DNA of 41,113 bases from Myxococcota bacterium. Its GTDB lineage: Bacteria; Myxococcota_A; Polyangia; Palsa-1104; JAEUJZ01. Position 1 is the first letter of the stretch. The number at the start of each line of letters is the position of its first letter. Shown piece after piece: positions 33,774 through 41,113 of the stretch. A program made the position numbers and the translations under genes. The notes below the pieces were generated by a model. That model worked only from the letters and a program-made list of their open reading frames with translations, ran no database searches and was not told the DNA's origin. The stretch covers positions 1-41,113 of the forward strand of contig JANWXW010000150.1 in assembly GCA_025057315.1 (NCBI GenBank), in the 5' to 3' direction.

Positions 33774-34715
33774 TCACTCAGCAAACAGCAACTCCAGGCG
33801 CCCCAGGAGCCAGCGCGCTCGATCTTGATGGATGAGGTTCGCCAGCCGGTTGCGCCGCCAGGCCGGGTCGTCCCGGAGGACATCTGCGGCCAGCACGCGC
33901 TGCAGGAGGGCGACGAACTCTTTCTTGTTCTGCTGCTGCACCAGCACCCCTTCAGCGTACGAAAGAAGCGGCCCCAGTCGATGCCCTCCGCTCAGCTGCA
34001 GCGCGCGCTCCAGATGTTTTCTGGCCGCCGCGCTCCCATCGACCCCAGGGCGAGAGGCCTCGTAGGCGACGAAGAACTCGTGCAGCGCGCCCTCGTCATA
34101 GCTCTCGTCCAGGGCCAGGGCCCGCCTCATCATCGCCTCCACGGTGGGGAGGTCGCCAAGGAGATCGGGCTGGTCCCGAGCCGTGCTCACGGCCAGCGCC
34201 CAGGCGGCTCCCGCCCAGTAGAGCAAGGGCACATCCTTCTTGGTGACACAGGCGAGAGCGGCATCTCGCCGCGTCGCGTCACCGGATCGTAGCGCCTCGG
34301 AGATCCCCGGGCAGCGCAGCCCTAGGCCGGCGAGGGCATGGTCGCGGCCGCGCAGATACAGCCGCCGGGCCCGCAGCCAGCCAGCCTGGGCGGCCTGGAG
34401 GCTGCGGTCCTCGGCTCGGTCCGCATCCTGGTGGACAAACGCGTAGGCGTACTGGGTAAAGCCCCGCGCCAGCGCTAGATGCAGGCCAATGTGGCCCGGC
34501 ACCTGCTGAAGAATCTGCTCCATCGTCTTGAGCCCGAAGGGCGCTGCCTCACGCGCCAGCTGGGGGTCGCCCTCCTCGGCGTAGCCGCCGCCGGTCCCGC
34601 TCAGGGCATCGGCGGTTGCCCGCAGGGCGTAGGTGCGGATGGAGCAGCCTGCGGGCCCCAGCAGCAACCCCAGCAGGGCCCCCAGGCGCAGAGAACTCGA
34701 TATGGCCAGAGTCAT
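33774..34715 (-). CDS. TatT-type TRAP-associated lipoprotein
   Basis: 313 residues. The lipobox LLGPAGC anchors the mature protein. The body is alpha-helical with TPR-like repeats, matching the TatT family (Tp0956 of Treponema) that trimerises with the DctP-like protein: TMEQILQQVPGHIGLHLALARGFTQYAYAF, then LLYWAGAAWALAVSTARDQPDLLGDL, and MMRRALALDESYDEGALHEFF. A hydrophobic pore in TatT is thought to pass a hydrophobic ligand to the binding protein, hinting at a lipid-like cargo. ATG 34715 has GGAG eight bases upstream; ATG 34745 is also possible. Neighbouring dctP and divergent dctQM support the role. Confidence 0.85.
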   Translation of the reverse strand: MTLAISSSLRLGALLGLLLGPAGCSIRTYALRATADALSGTGGGYAEEGDPQLAREAAPFGLKTMEQILQQVPGHIGLHLALARGFTQYAYAFVHQDADRAEDRSLQAAQAGWLRARRLYLRGRDHALAGLGLRCPGISEALRSGDATRRDAALACVTKKDVPLLYWAGAAWALAVSTARDQPDLLGDLPTVEAMMRRALALDESYDEGALHEFFVAYEASRPGVDGSAAARKHLERALQLSGGHRLGPLLSYAEGVLVQQQNKKEFVALLQRVLAADVLRDDPAWRRNRLANLIHQDRARWLLGRLELLFAE

Positions 34716-34782
34716 CGTGCTGGCTCCATGGGGAAGCGACAACATACCACTTCTATCCTCCTGATATACTGCATCGGACCAG

Positions 34783-36792
34783 ATGCCTACGGACCCCTTG
34801 TCCCTCGCTGGGCTCGCACCCAGTCCGTCCCGTGCTGACCCCAGCCCTCCGCTGTATGGTCCAATGAGCCGACCAGGCCTGTCGCCCACCGACTTTGGCG
34901 AGCAGGAGGGCCCCCCGCCAGGCACGCGCCTGGAGGCACTGCTGGTGAGCCTGCTGGCACTGGGCATGATGCTGTTGCCGGTGGCGCAGATCATCGCGCG
35001 GGCAGGGTTTGGCAAGGACATCCCCGGCTCCTCTCTGTACGTGCAGCATGCCACGCTGTGGATCGGCTTTTTGGGCGCGCTGCTGGCCACAGCGGGGGGC
35101 CGTCACCTGGGTTTGTCCACAGCAAACTTTATGCCACATGGACGGCTGCGCAGCATCGCCGAGTGGACCAGTGCGGTTATGTTTGCCATTGTCACAGCCT
35201 TGCTGGCCTACGCCAGTGCGCGGCTGGTCAGCTCCGACCGCGCCGGCAGCAAGGATACCCTGCCGGGTGGTGTCCCGTCGTGGTGGACCGAGATCATCAT
35301 GCCGGTCGGGTTCGCCTTCATGTCCGTCCGGGTCATTGGGCGCGCCACCGAGCGGAAGCGACCTCGGCTGCGGATCGGGCTGCGCGCTCTGGCCCTTGTC
35401 GTTGCGGTCCTGGCCCTCTACCTGGGCCTGCGCCACGACAGCTCGCCTGCGATCGAGGCAGCGCTGCGTAGGCTCGATGCCCTTCGGCAGCCGGTGCTCT
35501 GGGTGGGGTCGTTGCTGGTGCTGATGGCATTCCTGATGGGCACGCCGGTCTTCGTCGCCATGGCGGGTGTGGCCATGGTCCTGTTTTTTAGCTCCGGCAC
35601 GCCCATCGCGGCGGTGCCCGGCGAGATCTTCCGCCTGGTGGTCAACCCGGCGCTGCCTGCCATCCCGCTGCTGACCATCGCCGGCTACATCATGGCCGCG
35701 GGCAATGCCTCCCAACGCCTGGTGCGGGCCTACAAGAGCCTGTTTGGCTGGATGCCGGGCGGCCTCTCGATCATGGTGGTGGCCTCCTGCGCGCTGTTTA
35801 CCACCTTCACAGGCGCCTCGGGAGTGACCATCCTGGCCCTGGGTGGCCTGGTGCTGCCGATGCTGCTGCAGGACCGCTACCCCGAGGGGTTTTCCCTGGG
35901 TCTGGTCACTGCTGCGGGTAGCTTGGGGCTGCTGTTCCCACCGAGCCTGCCGGTCATCTTGTACGGGGTGGCGGCCAGCTCGCCGGGGGCAGCGGCGCCG
36001 GTCAGCGTGGACCAGCTCTTCATCGGCGGCCTGATTCCCGGCCTGCTGATGGTCGTGCTGGTGTGTCTGTATGGCATCCATCGCGGCGTGGTTGCTCGCG
36101 CTCCGCGGCAGCCCTTCCGCTGGGGCGAGGTCCTGCATGCACTGTGGGACGCCAAGTGGGACCTGCTGCTGCCTCTGCTGGTCATCGGCGCCTTCGCCTC
36201 GGGCATGGCCACCGTCGTCGAGGCCGCCGCGCTGGGCGTGACCTATGCGCTGCTGGTGGAGCTGTTTGTCTACCGCGATGTCCACCCCATTCGGGAGCTG
36301 CCCGGTGTGTTGGTACACGCCACTACATTGGTGGGGGCGGTGGTGGTTCTGCTGGGGGTGGCGCTGGGCCTGACCAGCTACTTGGTCCAGGAGGAGATCC
36401 CCACGCGGATTGTCGAGTGGGTACAGGGGCACATCCACTCTCAGTGGCTGTTCCTGCTGGCCTTGAACATCATCCTGCTGGTGCTCGGCAGCGTGCTGGA
36501 GATCTACTCGGCCATCGTGGTGCTGGTGCCTCTGGTGGCGCCGCTGGGCGTGGCCTTCGGCGTGCACCCGGTGCACCTGGGGGTCATCTTCCTGGCCAAT
36601 TTGGAGCTGGGCTTCCTCTGCCCGCCCATGGGTCTGAACCTGTTCCTATCGGCGACAAGGTTCCAGAAACCTCTGCCCGTGCTGTACCGACAGGCGCTGC
36701 CTTTCCTGTTGATTATGGGAATTGGAGTTCTCATTATTACATACTTTGAAGGGGCCACGACAGGCCTGCTCATGCTCGTAGGGAAGCTGTAG
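34783..36792 (+). CDS. Fused TRAP transporter permease DctQ-DctM
   Basis: 669 residues; start at 34783 or, equally possible, 34864. The N-terminal 230 residues are DctQ-like with four or more membrane helices (EALLVSLLALGMMLLPVAQIIARAG, LWIGFLGALLATAGGRHLGLS); the rest is DctM with about 12 helices, including FTGASGVTILALGGLVLPML, AAGSLGLLFPPSLPVILYG and LVLGSVLEIYSAIVVLVPLV, the conserved ones that carry substrate and Na+ binding sites. It is the membrane part of the transporter with DctP and TatT. The fusion is a recognised TRAP variant. Divergent from tatT with a short common upstream region; a TATACT box lies at 34765. Confidence 0.92.
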   Translation: MPTDPLSLAGLAPSPSRADPSPPLYGPMSRPGLSPTDFGEQEGPPPGTRLEALLVSLLALGMMLLPVAQIIARAGFGKDIPGSSLYVQHATLWIGFLGALLATAGGRHLGLSTANFMPHGRLRSIAEWTSAVMFAIVTALLAYASARLVSSDRAGSKDTLPGGVPSWWTEIIMPVGFAFMSVRVIGRATERKRPRLRIGLRALALVVAVLALYLGLRHDSSPAIEAALRRLDALRQPVLWVGSLLVLMAFLMGTPVFVAMAGVAMVLFFSSGTPIAAVPGEIFRLVVNPALPAIPLLTIAGYIMAAGNASQRLVRAYKSLFGWMPGGLSIMVVASCALFTTFTGASGVTILALGGLVLPMLLQDRYPEGFSLGLVTAAGSLGLLFPPSLPVILYGVAASSPGAAAPVSVDQLFIGGLIPGLLMVVLVCLYGIHRGVVARAPRQPFRWGEVLHALWDAKWDLLLPLLVIGAFASGMATVVEAAALGVTYALLVELFVYRDVHPIRELPGVLVHATTLVGAVVVLLGVALGLTSYLVQEEIPTRIVEWVQGHIHSQWLFLLALNIILLVLGSVLEIYSAIVVLVPLVAPLGVAFGVHPVHLGVIFLANLELGFLCPPMGLNLFLSATRFQKPLPVLYRQALPFLLIMGIGVLIITYFEGATTGLLMLVGKL

Positions 36793-36801
36793 GGCGCGGC
36801 G

Positions 36802-37899
36802 ATGCTGCTCTTGGGGCTGACCAGCCTTTGCTCGGCGCCCGGAGGCATTCCCGCTTTCAACCGTCTGCTGTGCCGCGCTGCCGCGGAGTGGGCGGAGGCC
36901 CACGGCGAGCAGGTGCGTGTGCTCGTGCTGTGCGACGAGCCGGCTGGGCGCGTCGGCCAAGATGTGCCGCCCGGCTATCAGGCATTCGGTGGCCACCGGA
37001 TGCGCTTTTCGGCAGCCCTGGCCGCCGCGCTGATAAGATGTCCGATGCTGTGCCTGGGCCACGTTCACTTGGCCCCCCTGGGTCTGCTGTCGCCGCGCGG
37101 CTTCGGCGTCGTCGCCCATGGTACCGAGGTGTGGTCCCCCTTGCCGAGGCTGCGACGGTTTGCGCTGAGGCGGGCGCGGGTGGTGGCTTGTGTGAGCAGG
37201 CACACTGCCGGCTGCGTCCAGCAGATGCAGGGGGTCGAGCCGGAGCGTTGCCTTCGCGTCATCAACGCGCTCGATCCGGCCTCCTTCGCTGACGTGCTGA
37301 CCAACGACGTCGCCCTGCCAGCGGCGGACCAGCCGGGCGGCAGGCCGCTGGAGGTCTTTAGCCTGACGCGCCTGCAGCTGGGTGAGCCCAAGGGCATTGA
37401 CCTGATGCTGCACGCCGTCGCCCGCCTGCCAGAGCTGCGCTACACGGTTGCCGGCGAAGGCGATGCGCTGCCCGGGCTGCGTGCGCTCGCTGCCCGCCTC
37501 GGCGTCAGCGAGCGGGTCCGCTTCCTGGGCCGCGTCACCGATGCGGAGCGGGCCACCCTGCTGTCTGGCTGCGATGTCTTCGCCCTGCCCAGCTCGGGCG
37601 AAGGCTTCGGCATCGTCTACCTGGAGGCAATGGCTCACGGCAAGCCCTGCATCGCGGCCCGGGCAGGCGGCGCGCCCGAGGTGGTGCTCGATGGAGAGAC
37701 CGGCCTGGTGGTGCCTGCTCAGACGGACGCCCTCGTCGAGGCGTTGCGCCGTTTGATGGACCCGGGGCTACGCGCACGGCTCGGCGCTGCGGGCCGGGCC
37801 CGCGTGCGCGCGCAGTTCTGCTATCCGCAGTTCCGCGAGCACGCCTTCGCTCTGTTCGACCGGCTTGCCACCCTGACCCCTGCGCACTGGCCTCTGTAG
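36802..37899 (+). CDS. Glycosyltransferase family 4 (GT-B)
   Basis: 365 residues. The N-terminal domain begins LLLGLTSLCSAPGGIPAFNR, with the glycine-rich loop that contacts the acceptor. The C-terminal domain contains VFSLTRLQLGEPKGIDLMLHAV, VRFLGRVTDAERATLLSGCDVFALPSS and the GT4 motif GEGFGIVYLEAMAHGKP, the two Glu of which bind the sugar nucleotide. Sugar donor and acceptor are unknown, but its place ten bases after the TRAP permease and away from polysaccharide clusters suggests a separate role. HGTEVWSPLPRLRRFALRRARVVACVS is the usual central segment. Confidence 0.9.
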   Translation: MLLLGLTSLCSAPGGIPAFNRLLCRAAAEWAEAHGEQVRVLVLCDEPAGRVGQDVPPGYQAFGGHRMRFSAALAAALIRCPMLCLGHVHLAPLGLLSPRGFGVVAHGTEVWSPLPRLRRFALRRARVVACVSRHTAGCVQQMQGVEPERCLRVINALDPASFADVLTNDVALPAADQPGGRPLEVFSLTRLQLGEPKGIDLMLHAVARLPELRYTVAGEGDALPGLRALAARLGVSERVRFLGRVTDAERATLLSGCDVFALPSSGEGFGIVYLEAMAHGKPCIAARAGGAPEVVLDGETGLVVPAQTDALVEALRRLMDPGLRARLGAAGRARVRAQFCYPQFREHAFALFDRLATLTPAHWPL

Positions 37900-37993
37900 G
37901 TTCCGCTGGGGAGTCGGTCCGGCCACTTTGCGATCCATGTGATCTGCCTGGGCTGATTTGGTCCGACCTATTTCGACCGGCGATCCGACATGC

Positions 37994-38021
37994 GGCGCCT
38001 ATACAATAGACAGTTGGCGCC
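37994..38021 (+). promoter_or_regulatory. Palindromic hairpin and TATACAAT box before a GTG start
   Basis: GGCGCC at 37994-37999 and again at 38016-38021 can pair around a 16-base AT-rich loop that contains TATACAAT (38000-38007), a good -10. The right arm directly abuts the GTG start at 38022, and no ribosome-binding site is seen. No matching -35 was found, so the promoter call is weak. Confidence 0.35.
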
Positions 38022-38960
38022 GTGCACCCACTGCGGATTTTATCCTACAATGTTCGCTATTTTGGGCATGCTACCCGCGGCCTGGCCAGCACCCGCGTTG
38101 CCATGGAGCGCATCGCCAAGGCGGTCGCGGCACTCGACCCCGTGCCCGACCTCATCTGCCTGCAGGAAGTCGAGACGGACTCGCTGCGCTCCACCATTGC
38201 CCACCGCAAGAGCCACCCCGCTGAAACCCAGCTCGAGCGCTGGGTGAAGACCCTGGACCGGGCGCTGCAGGCGGCCGGCAAGTCGGTGCGTTACGAGGCC
38301 TACTACTTCCCAGCCCACCGCTACCGCCTCAGCGCGAGCACCTCGATCTACACCACGGGGCTGGCCATCCTGGCGCACAGTGACTTCTCGATCGACCGGC
38401 ACAATGCCCATGGCCCGCATGACATCACCTGCCGCCACGTCCATGCGCTGCGGCATCTGAAGCAAACCCGCATCTGCGCCCACATTCGCTTCCGGCACCG
38501 CTGCGGGCGGACGATTGACGTGTTCAACACCCACCTCAGCTTGCCGACGACGCTGTCGCGGGCATTCTGGACCGAGCCGGCGCGTATGGGCTACGGCCCG
38601 AACCAGCTGGTCGAGGCGCGCAACCTCGTTCGCTTCATCGAACAGGAGCGCCAGAGCGACCGTTTCATCGTGGTTGGCGATTTCAACTCCCTGCCTGGCT
38701 CGCCGGTATATCGTTTTCTCGTCGAGGAGGCTGGGCTGCGTGACCCGTTCGCCGAGCTGCACCAGATGACCCCAGAGGAGTTGCGCCTGTGGCCAACCGC
38801 GGGTTTTCTCAACCTGCGCATGCACCTGGACCACATCTTCTCCGGACGGGCCCTGCGCTGGCTCGACTTCGAGGGCAGCTACCCCTTCGGGCTCCCCACG
38901 GCCGAGTTCCATGGCCTATCGGACCATATGCCGCTCATCGGCCGCTGCCGCATCGAGTAG
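38022..38960 (+). CDS. Endonuclease/exonuclease/phosphatase family protein
   Basis: 312 residues from GTG 38022, the only start in this frame that includes the first strand LRILSYNVRYF. All five active-site motifs of the EEP superfamily (DNase I, sphingomyelinase, APE1, inositol 5-phosphatase) are present: SYNV, LQEVE (metal Glu), FNTHLS (catalytic His), VGDFNS (Asp, Asn), and LSDHMPLIG (final Asp-His). There is no signal peptide, so it should act in the cytoplasm. Whether the substrate is DNA, phospholipid or a phosphate ester cannot be decided. The 122-base gap before it contains the palindrome above. It lies convergent to the hydrolase gene ten bases away. Confidence 0.88.
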   Translation: MHPLRILSYNVRYFGHATRGLASTRVAMERIAKAVAALDPVPDLICLQEVETDSLRSTIAHRKSHPAETQLERWVKTLDRALQAAGKSVRYEAYYFPAHRYRLSASTSIYTTGLAILAHSDFSIDRHNAHGPHDITCRHVHALRHLKQTRICAHIRFRHRCGRTIDVFNTHLSLPTTLSRAFWTEPARMGYGPNQLVEARNLVRFIEQERQSDRFIVVGDFNSLPGSPVYRFLVEEAGLRDPFAELHQMTPEELRLWPTAGFLNLRMHLDHIFSGRALRWLDFEGSYPFGLPTAEFHGLSDHMPLIGRCRIE

Positions 38961-38969
38961 GCTCCGCTG

Positions 38970-39857
38970 TCAGCTCCCTAGCAGAAAGTCCCTCAGGAGC
39001 TGCGCCAGCGCGGCGGGCTGGTGGCGTTGCATCATGTGACCTGCACCGGCGAGCACAGCGTATTTGCTATTGGCAAAAAATCCACGCCGCCGCGCAGCCT
39101 CCTCAGGTGGATGGCGGAATGAAGACACCTCCCCATCCACGATCAGGACCGGGCAGCTGATGCGTCGCCAGAACGTCTCGGCCATCGCGGTGCGAAATGG
39201 AAGCGGGCCCGGCGTAAGGTGCAACGGGTCGTGCTTGAAGCGAATCTGCCCGTCCGGGCCGGGCCGTGTGCCCCGCTGTGCCAGCCGCCGTGCCAGGTCC
39301 TCGCCCAGCAGGGGGTCGTGTGCGCGCAGCCGAGCCGCAGCCGCCTCCACGTCGGGATAGCCCTTCTGGCTGCTGGCCCGAGCCCGTCGCCAGGCGGCAA
39401 TCCAGACAGCGACGCGATCGGGCACCTCCTGAACATCTTCAGGTGGCCCCAGCCCCTCCAGCAGGACCAGGCGGTGGACGCGCTGCGGGAACACGCCGGC
39501 GTAGTAGGCGGCAATGCTCCCCCCCATCGAGTGCCCCACCAGGCAGAGGGGAGCCCCACCTGAACCCTGGCCAGCCCAGTCCACCAGGTCATGCAGATCG
39601 GCCAGGTAGTCCAGGAAGTGGTAATAGCCGCCGGCACCGACGGGATCGCTATCGCCATGGCCGCGCAGGTCTGGGGCCAGCACGCGCATGGGGCCGGCCA
39701 GGCCCTGCTCCACGACCGCCTCCCATGTCCAGGCGAAGTCAAGAAAGCCATGGAGCAACATGACCGTGGGCGCCGCTGGGGAGGCGCCCGGCCATTCGAG
39801 CATGTGGTAGCGAAGGCCGGTCGACAGGAGGAGGCGATGCGAGGTAGGTGCGTTCAT
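38970..39857 (-). CDS. Alpha/beta hydrolase
   Basis: 295 residues from ATG 39857, preferred because AGGA lies seven bases upstream; ATG 39890 would add 11 residues but has no ribosome-binding site. Catalytic features: the HGFLDFAWTW oxyanion region, DLRGHGDSD, the nucleophile elbow VGHSMGG (Ser110), a likely acid Asp in CPVLIVDGEVSSF, and the general base His in AGAGHMMQRH. The cap domain covers RARASSQKGYPDVEAAAARL. Esterase, lipase or epoxide-hydrolase-type activity is possible; no signal peptide is evident. Confidence 0.9.
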   Translation of the reverse strand: MNAPTSHRLLLSTGLRYHMLEWPGASPAAPTVMLLHGFLDFAWTWEAVVEQGLAGPMRVLAPDLRGHGDSDPVGAGGYYHFLDYLADLHDLVDWAGQGSGGAPLCLVGHSMGGSIAAYYAGVFPQRVHRLVLLEGLGPPEDVQEVPDRVAVWIAAWRRARASSQKGYPDVEAAAARLRAHDPLLGEDLARRLAQRGTRPGPDGQIRFKHDPLHLTPGPLPFRTAMAETFWRRISCPVLIVDGEVSSFRHPPEEAARRRGFFANSKYAVLAGAGHMMQRHQPAALAQLLRDFLLGS

Positions 39858-39900
39858 CGGCTGATCCTGTCCGCTGAGGTGATAAGACATCGTTGCGAAA

Positions 39901-39930
39901 TTGACCCATTAGCGTTATTGTTGCTTTTAT
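39901..39930 (+). promoter_or_regulatory. Promoter of the terminal lipoprotein gene
   Basis: TTGACC (39901-39906), 18 bases, TTTTAT (39925-39930), in an AT-rich stretch. Expected start near 39937. A GGGCC/GGCCC hairpin (39933-39949) follows in the leader. It lies between two divergent genes. Confidence 0.55.
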
Positions 39931-40006
39931 TCGGGCCCACTGTCGGCCCTCTCTAAGGGGGCGGTCCGTCTCTCAAAACACCTTACCTTGTCGGAGGAAT
40001 TCGTTT

Positions 40007-40618
40007 ATGACACGCATGCCCATCTTGGTGAACCGCTCGGCTCGCTCCCTGCTTCTGGCGGCGGCTGCTGTGCTGGTCGGCGCCGGCTGCGCACCGGCCT
40101 GGACCGTGGTCAAGCAGGCCAACCCCAACCCCATCACGCCCCAGACCAGCCTGGCAGTGGAGCCGATCCGGTTCGAGGGCCTGATGGTGGGCAAGAAAAC
40201 CGAGGAGGCCTATCTGGCAGACAAAAAGCCAGAGCAGCAGGAATCCTGGAAGAGTGACCTGGCGGCCATGCAGCAGATTTTCTCCTCGACCCTGGTCGAG
40301 CAAGCCAAGGGCCTCCAGGTCGTCGCTGGTGCGCCCGAGCAGGGCGGTCCTTACCTCATCAAGCCTGCGGTCACCTTCATCGAGCCCGGCGTGTTCACCG
40401 CCATGTTCAACATTCCCAGCCAGGTGCACATGACGCTCCAGGTCGCCGATCCGCAAGGGGCGGTGGTCGACGAGATCCGCATGAAAGTATCCGTGGCTCC
40501 CGGCAACATCATGGGTGTCCCGACGATGGTTTCGGTGGGCGAGCGACTCCGCGAGTGCGCCAAGCGGCTTGCTAAGCTGACGGCCATGTACCTCCGCCAG
40601 CGTGCCGGCGTCAAGTAG
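40007..40618 (+). CDS. Lipoprotein of unknown function
   Basis: 203 residues. The signal peptide (RSARSLLLAAAAVLVGAGC) ends in the lipobox VGAGC, so the mature protein starts at a lipidated Cys. The mature part opens with PAWTVVKQANPNPITPQTSLAVEPIRFEGL, then a helix-rich middle and a beta-rich half (GPYLIKPAVTFIEPGVFTAMFNIPSQVHMTLQVADP, DEIRMKVSVAP), suggesting a compact alpha/beta outer-membrane or periplasmic lipoprotein. The lipobox at Cys29 and the GGAGG (39992-39996) support the start. No family is recognised. Confidence 0.78.
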   Translation: MTRMPILVNRSARSLLLAAAAVLVGAGCAPAWTVVKQANPNPITPQTSLAVEPIRFEGLMVGKKTEEAYLADKKPEQQESWKSDLAAMQQIFSSTLVEQAKGLQVVAGAPEQGGPYLIKPAVTFIEPGVFTAMFNIPSQVHMTLQVADPQGAVVDEIRMKVSVAPGNIMGVPTMVSVGERLRECAKRLAKLTAMYLRQRAGVK

Positions 40619-40622
40619 CACC

Positions 40623-40640
40623 GGCCAGCGTTAGCTGGTC
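40623..40640 (+). terminator. Hairpin just after the lipoprotein stop
   Basis: GGCCAGC (40623-40629) and GCTGGTC (40634-40640) pair with one G-U wobble around loop GTTA. No U tract follows, so a Rho-type or weak terminator is more likely. Confidence 0.35.
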
Positions 40641-41113
40641 TCCGCCCCCGCTCGCATCCGACGCACGCGTCCCCCTCCTGTGGTTTCTCCTCCTGCGCCG
40701 CTCGCCGGTCTGGGATGGGCGCTTATGTGTGCTGGCTGCCCACGCAACCTGCCTCATCGCCTGGCCGGACGGCCAAGCCCCTGGCCCGCGTGGATCATGC
40801 CCACTGCACCGGCTGCTCATGCTGGCGTGAGCACCGGCCTCTGGCAACGGGGACCCGCATCGGCACAAGCGGGTCTGGAGGCCCGCGGGGCAGCGCAGCC
40901 GCGGCGACCCTCCACAGTGGAGGTGACACCGGCTCGACGGCAGAGACCTGATTCGTGGCCAGGCCCCTGTCCATCCGCAACCGCGCTAGCCAAAGGTCGT
41001 AAGCAAATGTGCGAGAAAAAAAATTTGGACCCCCGCCCCGCCTGTCCTGAAAATGGCCTCATCTCGACGAGGACAAGCCCCCGCAGGGGAGCGCTCCTTC
41101 CCCCGTGCCGGGC
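40641..41113. other. Non-coding or unassigned right end
   Basis: Only short, low-bias frames occur (for example 40715-40951 on + and 40795-40980 on -), none with a ribosome-binding site, signal peptide or recognised motif. An A-rich stretch (about 41020-41033) may belong to a promoter for a gene beyond the window. Confidence 0.5.

Noticed and set aside
34753..36576. 607-residue - strand frame
   Set aside because: It is antisense to the clear DctQM permease and is an artificial His/Gln/Arg-rich sequence without any motif.
40715..40951. 78-residue + frame near the right end
   Set aside because: No ribosome-binding site, no motif and weak codon bias.

Overview
The window is GC-rich, densely packed chromosomal DNA, and nearly all of its genes are ordinary and intact. 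It most resembles Myxococcota or a close relative of the former delta-proteobacteria. The evidence is a type IV pilus secretin joined to aro genes, a roadblock/LC7 (MglB-type) protein, a eukaryotic-like Ser/Thr kinase, many small cysteine-containing lipoproteins, two secreted proteins with C-termini like the MYXO-CTERM sorting signal, and a TRAP transporter with a TatT-type lipoprotein. I saw no rRNA, tRNA, insertion sequence, phage gene or CRISPR array.

Left part (1-8983, all + strand): the 3' part of pilQ, then aroC, a fused aroK-aroB gene, a lipoprotein, a roadblock/LC7 protein, aroQ, accB and accC. Most neighbours touch or overlap by a few bases. This couples type IV pilus export, the shikimate pathway and the first step of fatty acid synthesis. 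A strong promoter at 6257-6284 probably starts a second transcript at the roadblock gene.

Middle (8997-25671): a sorbosone/glucose dehydrogenase-like beta-propeller protein (-), a small signal-transducer-like protein (+), a membrane protein and an OmpA-type lipoprotein (-), and RecQ helicase (+) overlapping tail to tail with TrmFO. TrmFO is the last gene of a tight - strand operon with a RidA-family protein, an atypical crotonase and an acyl-CoA dehydrogenase. A cysteine-rich repeat protein with a MYXO-CTERM-like tail and a roughly 500-base stretch without a supportable gene follow. Then comes an organophosphate-type transporter (+) facing a - strand operon of CDP-alcohol phosphatidyltransferase, class III aminotransferase and radical SAM/SPASM protein. 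This is the best candidate here for an undescribed pathway, probably making or modifying an aminated phospholipid head group. A chalcone isomerase-like periplasmic protein and a lipoprotein close the region.

Right part (25739-41113): a MacA/MacB-type export system split into adaptor, ATPase and permease; a matrixin-like metalloprotease (-); a Ser/Thr kinase followed by a cysteine-rich lipoprotein; an HU/IHF gene whose 3' end is duplicated; a TRAP transporter locus (DctP and TatT on -, a fused DctQM permease on +) with an 80-residue membrane protein coupled to dctP; a GT4 glycosyltransferase; an endonuclease/exonuclease/phosphatase-fold protein; an alpha/beta hydrolase; and a lipoprotein. The last 470 bases hold no gene I can support. 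Several promoters share a TTGAC(A/C/G) -35 box, suggesting a conventional housekeeping sigma factor.
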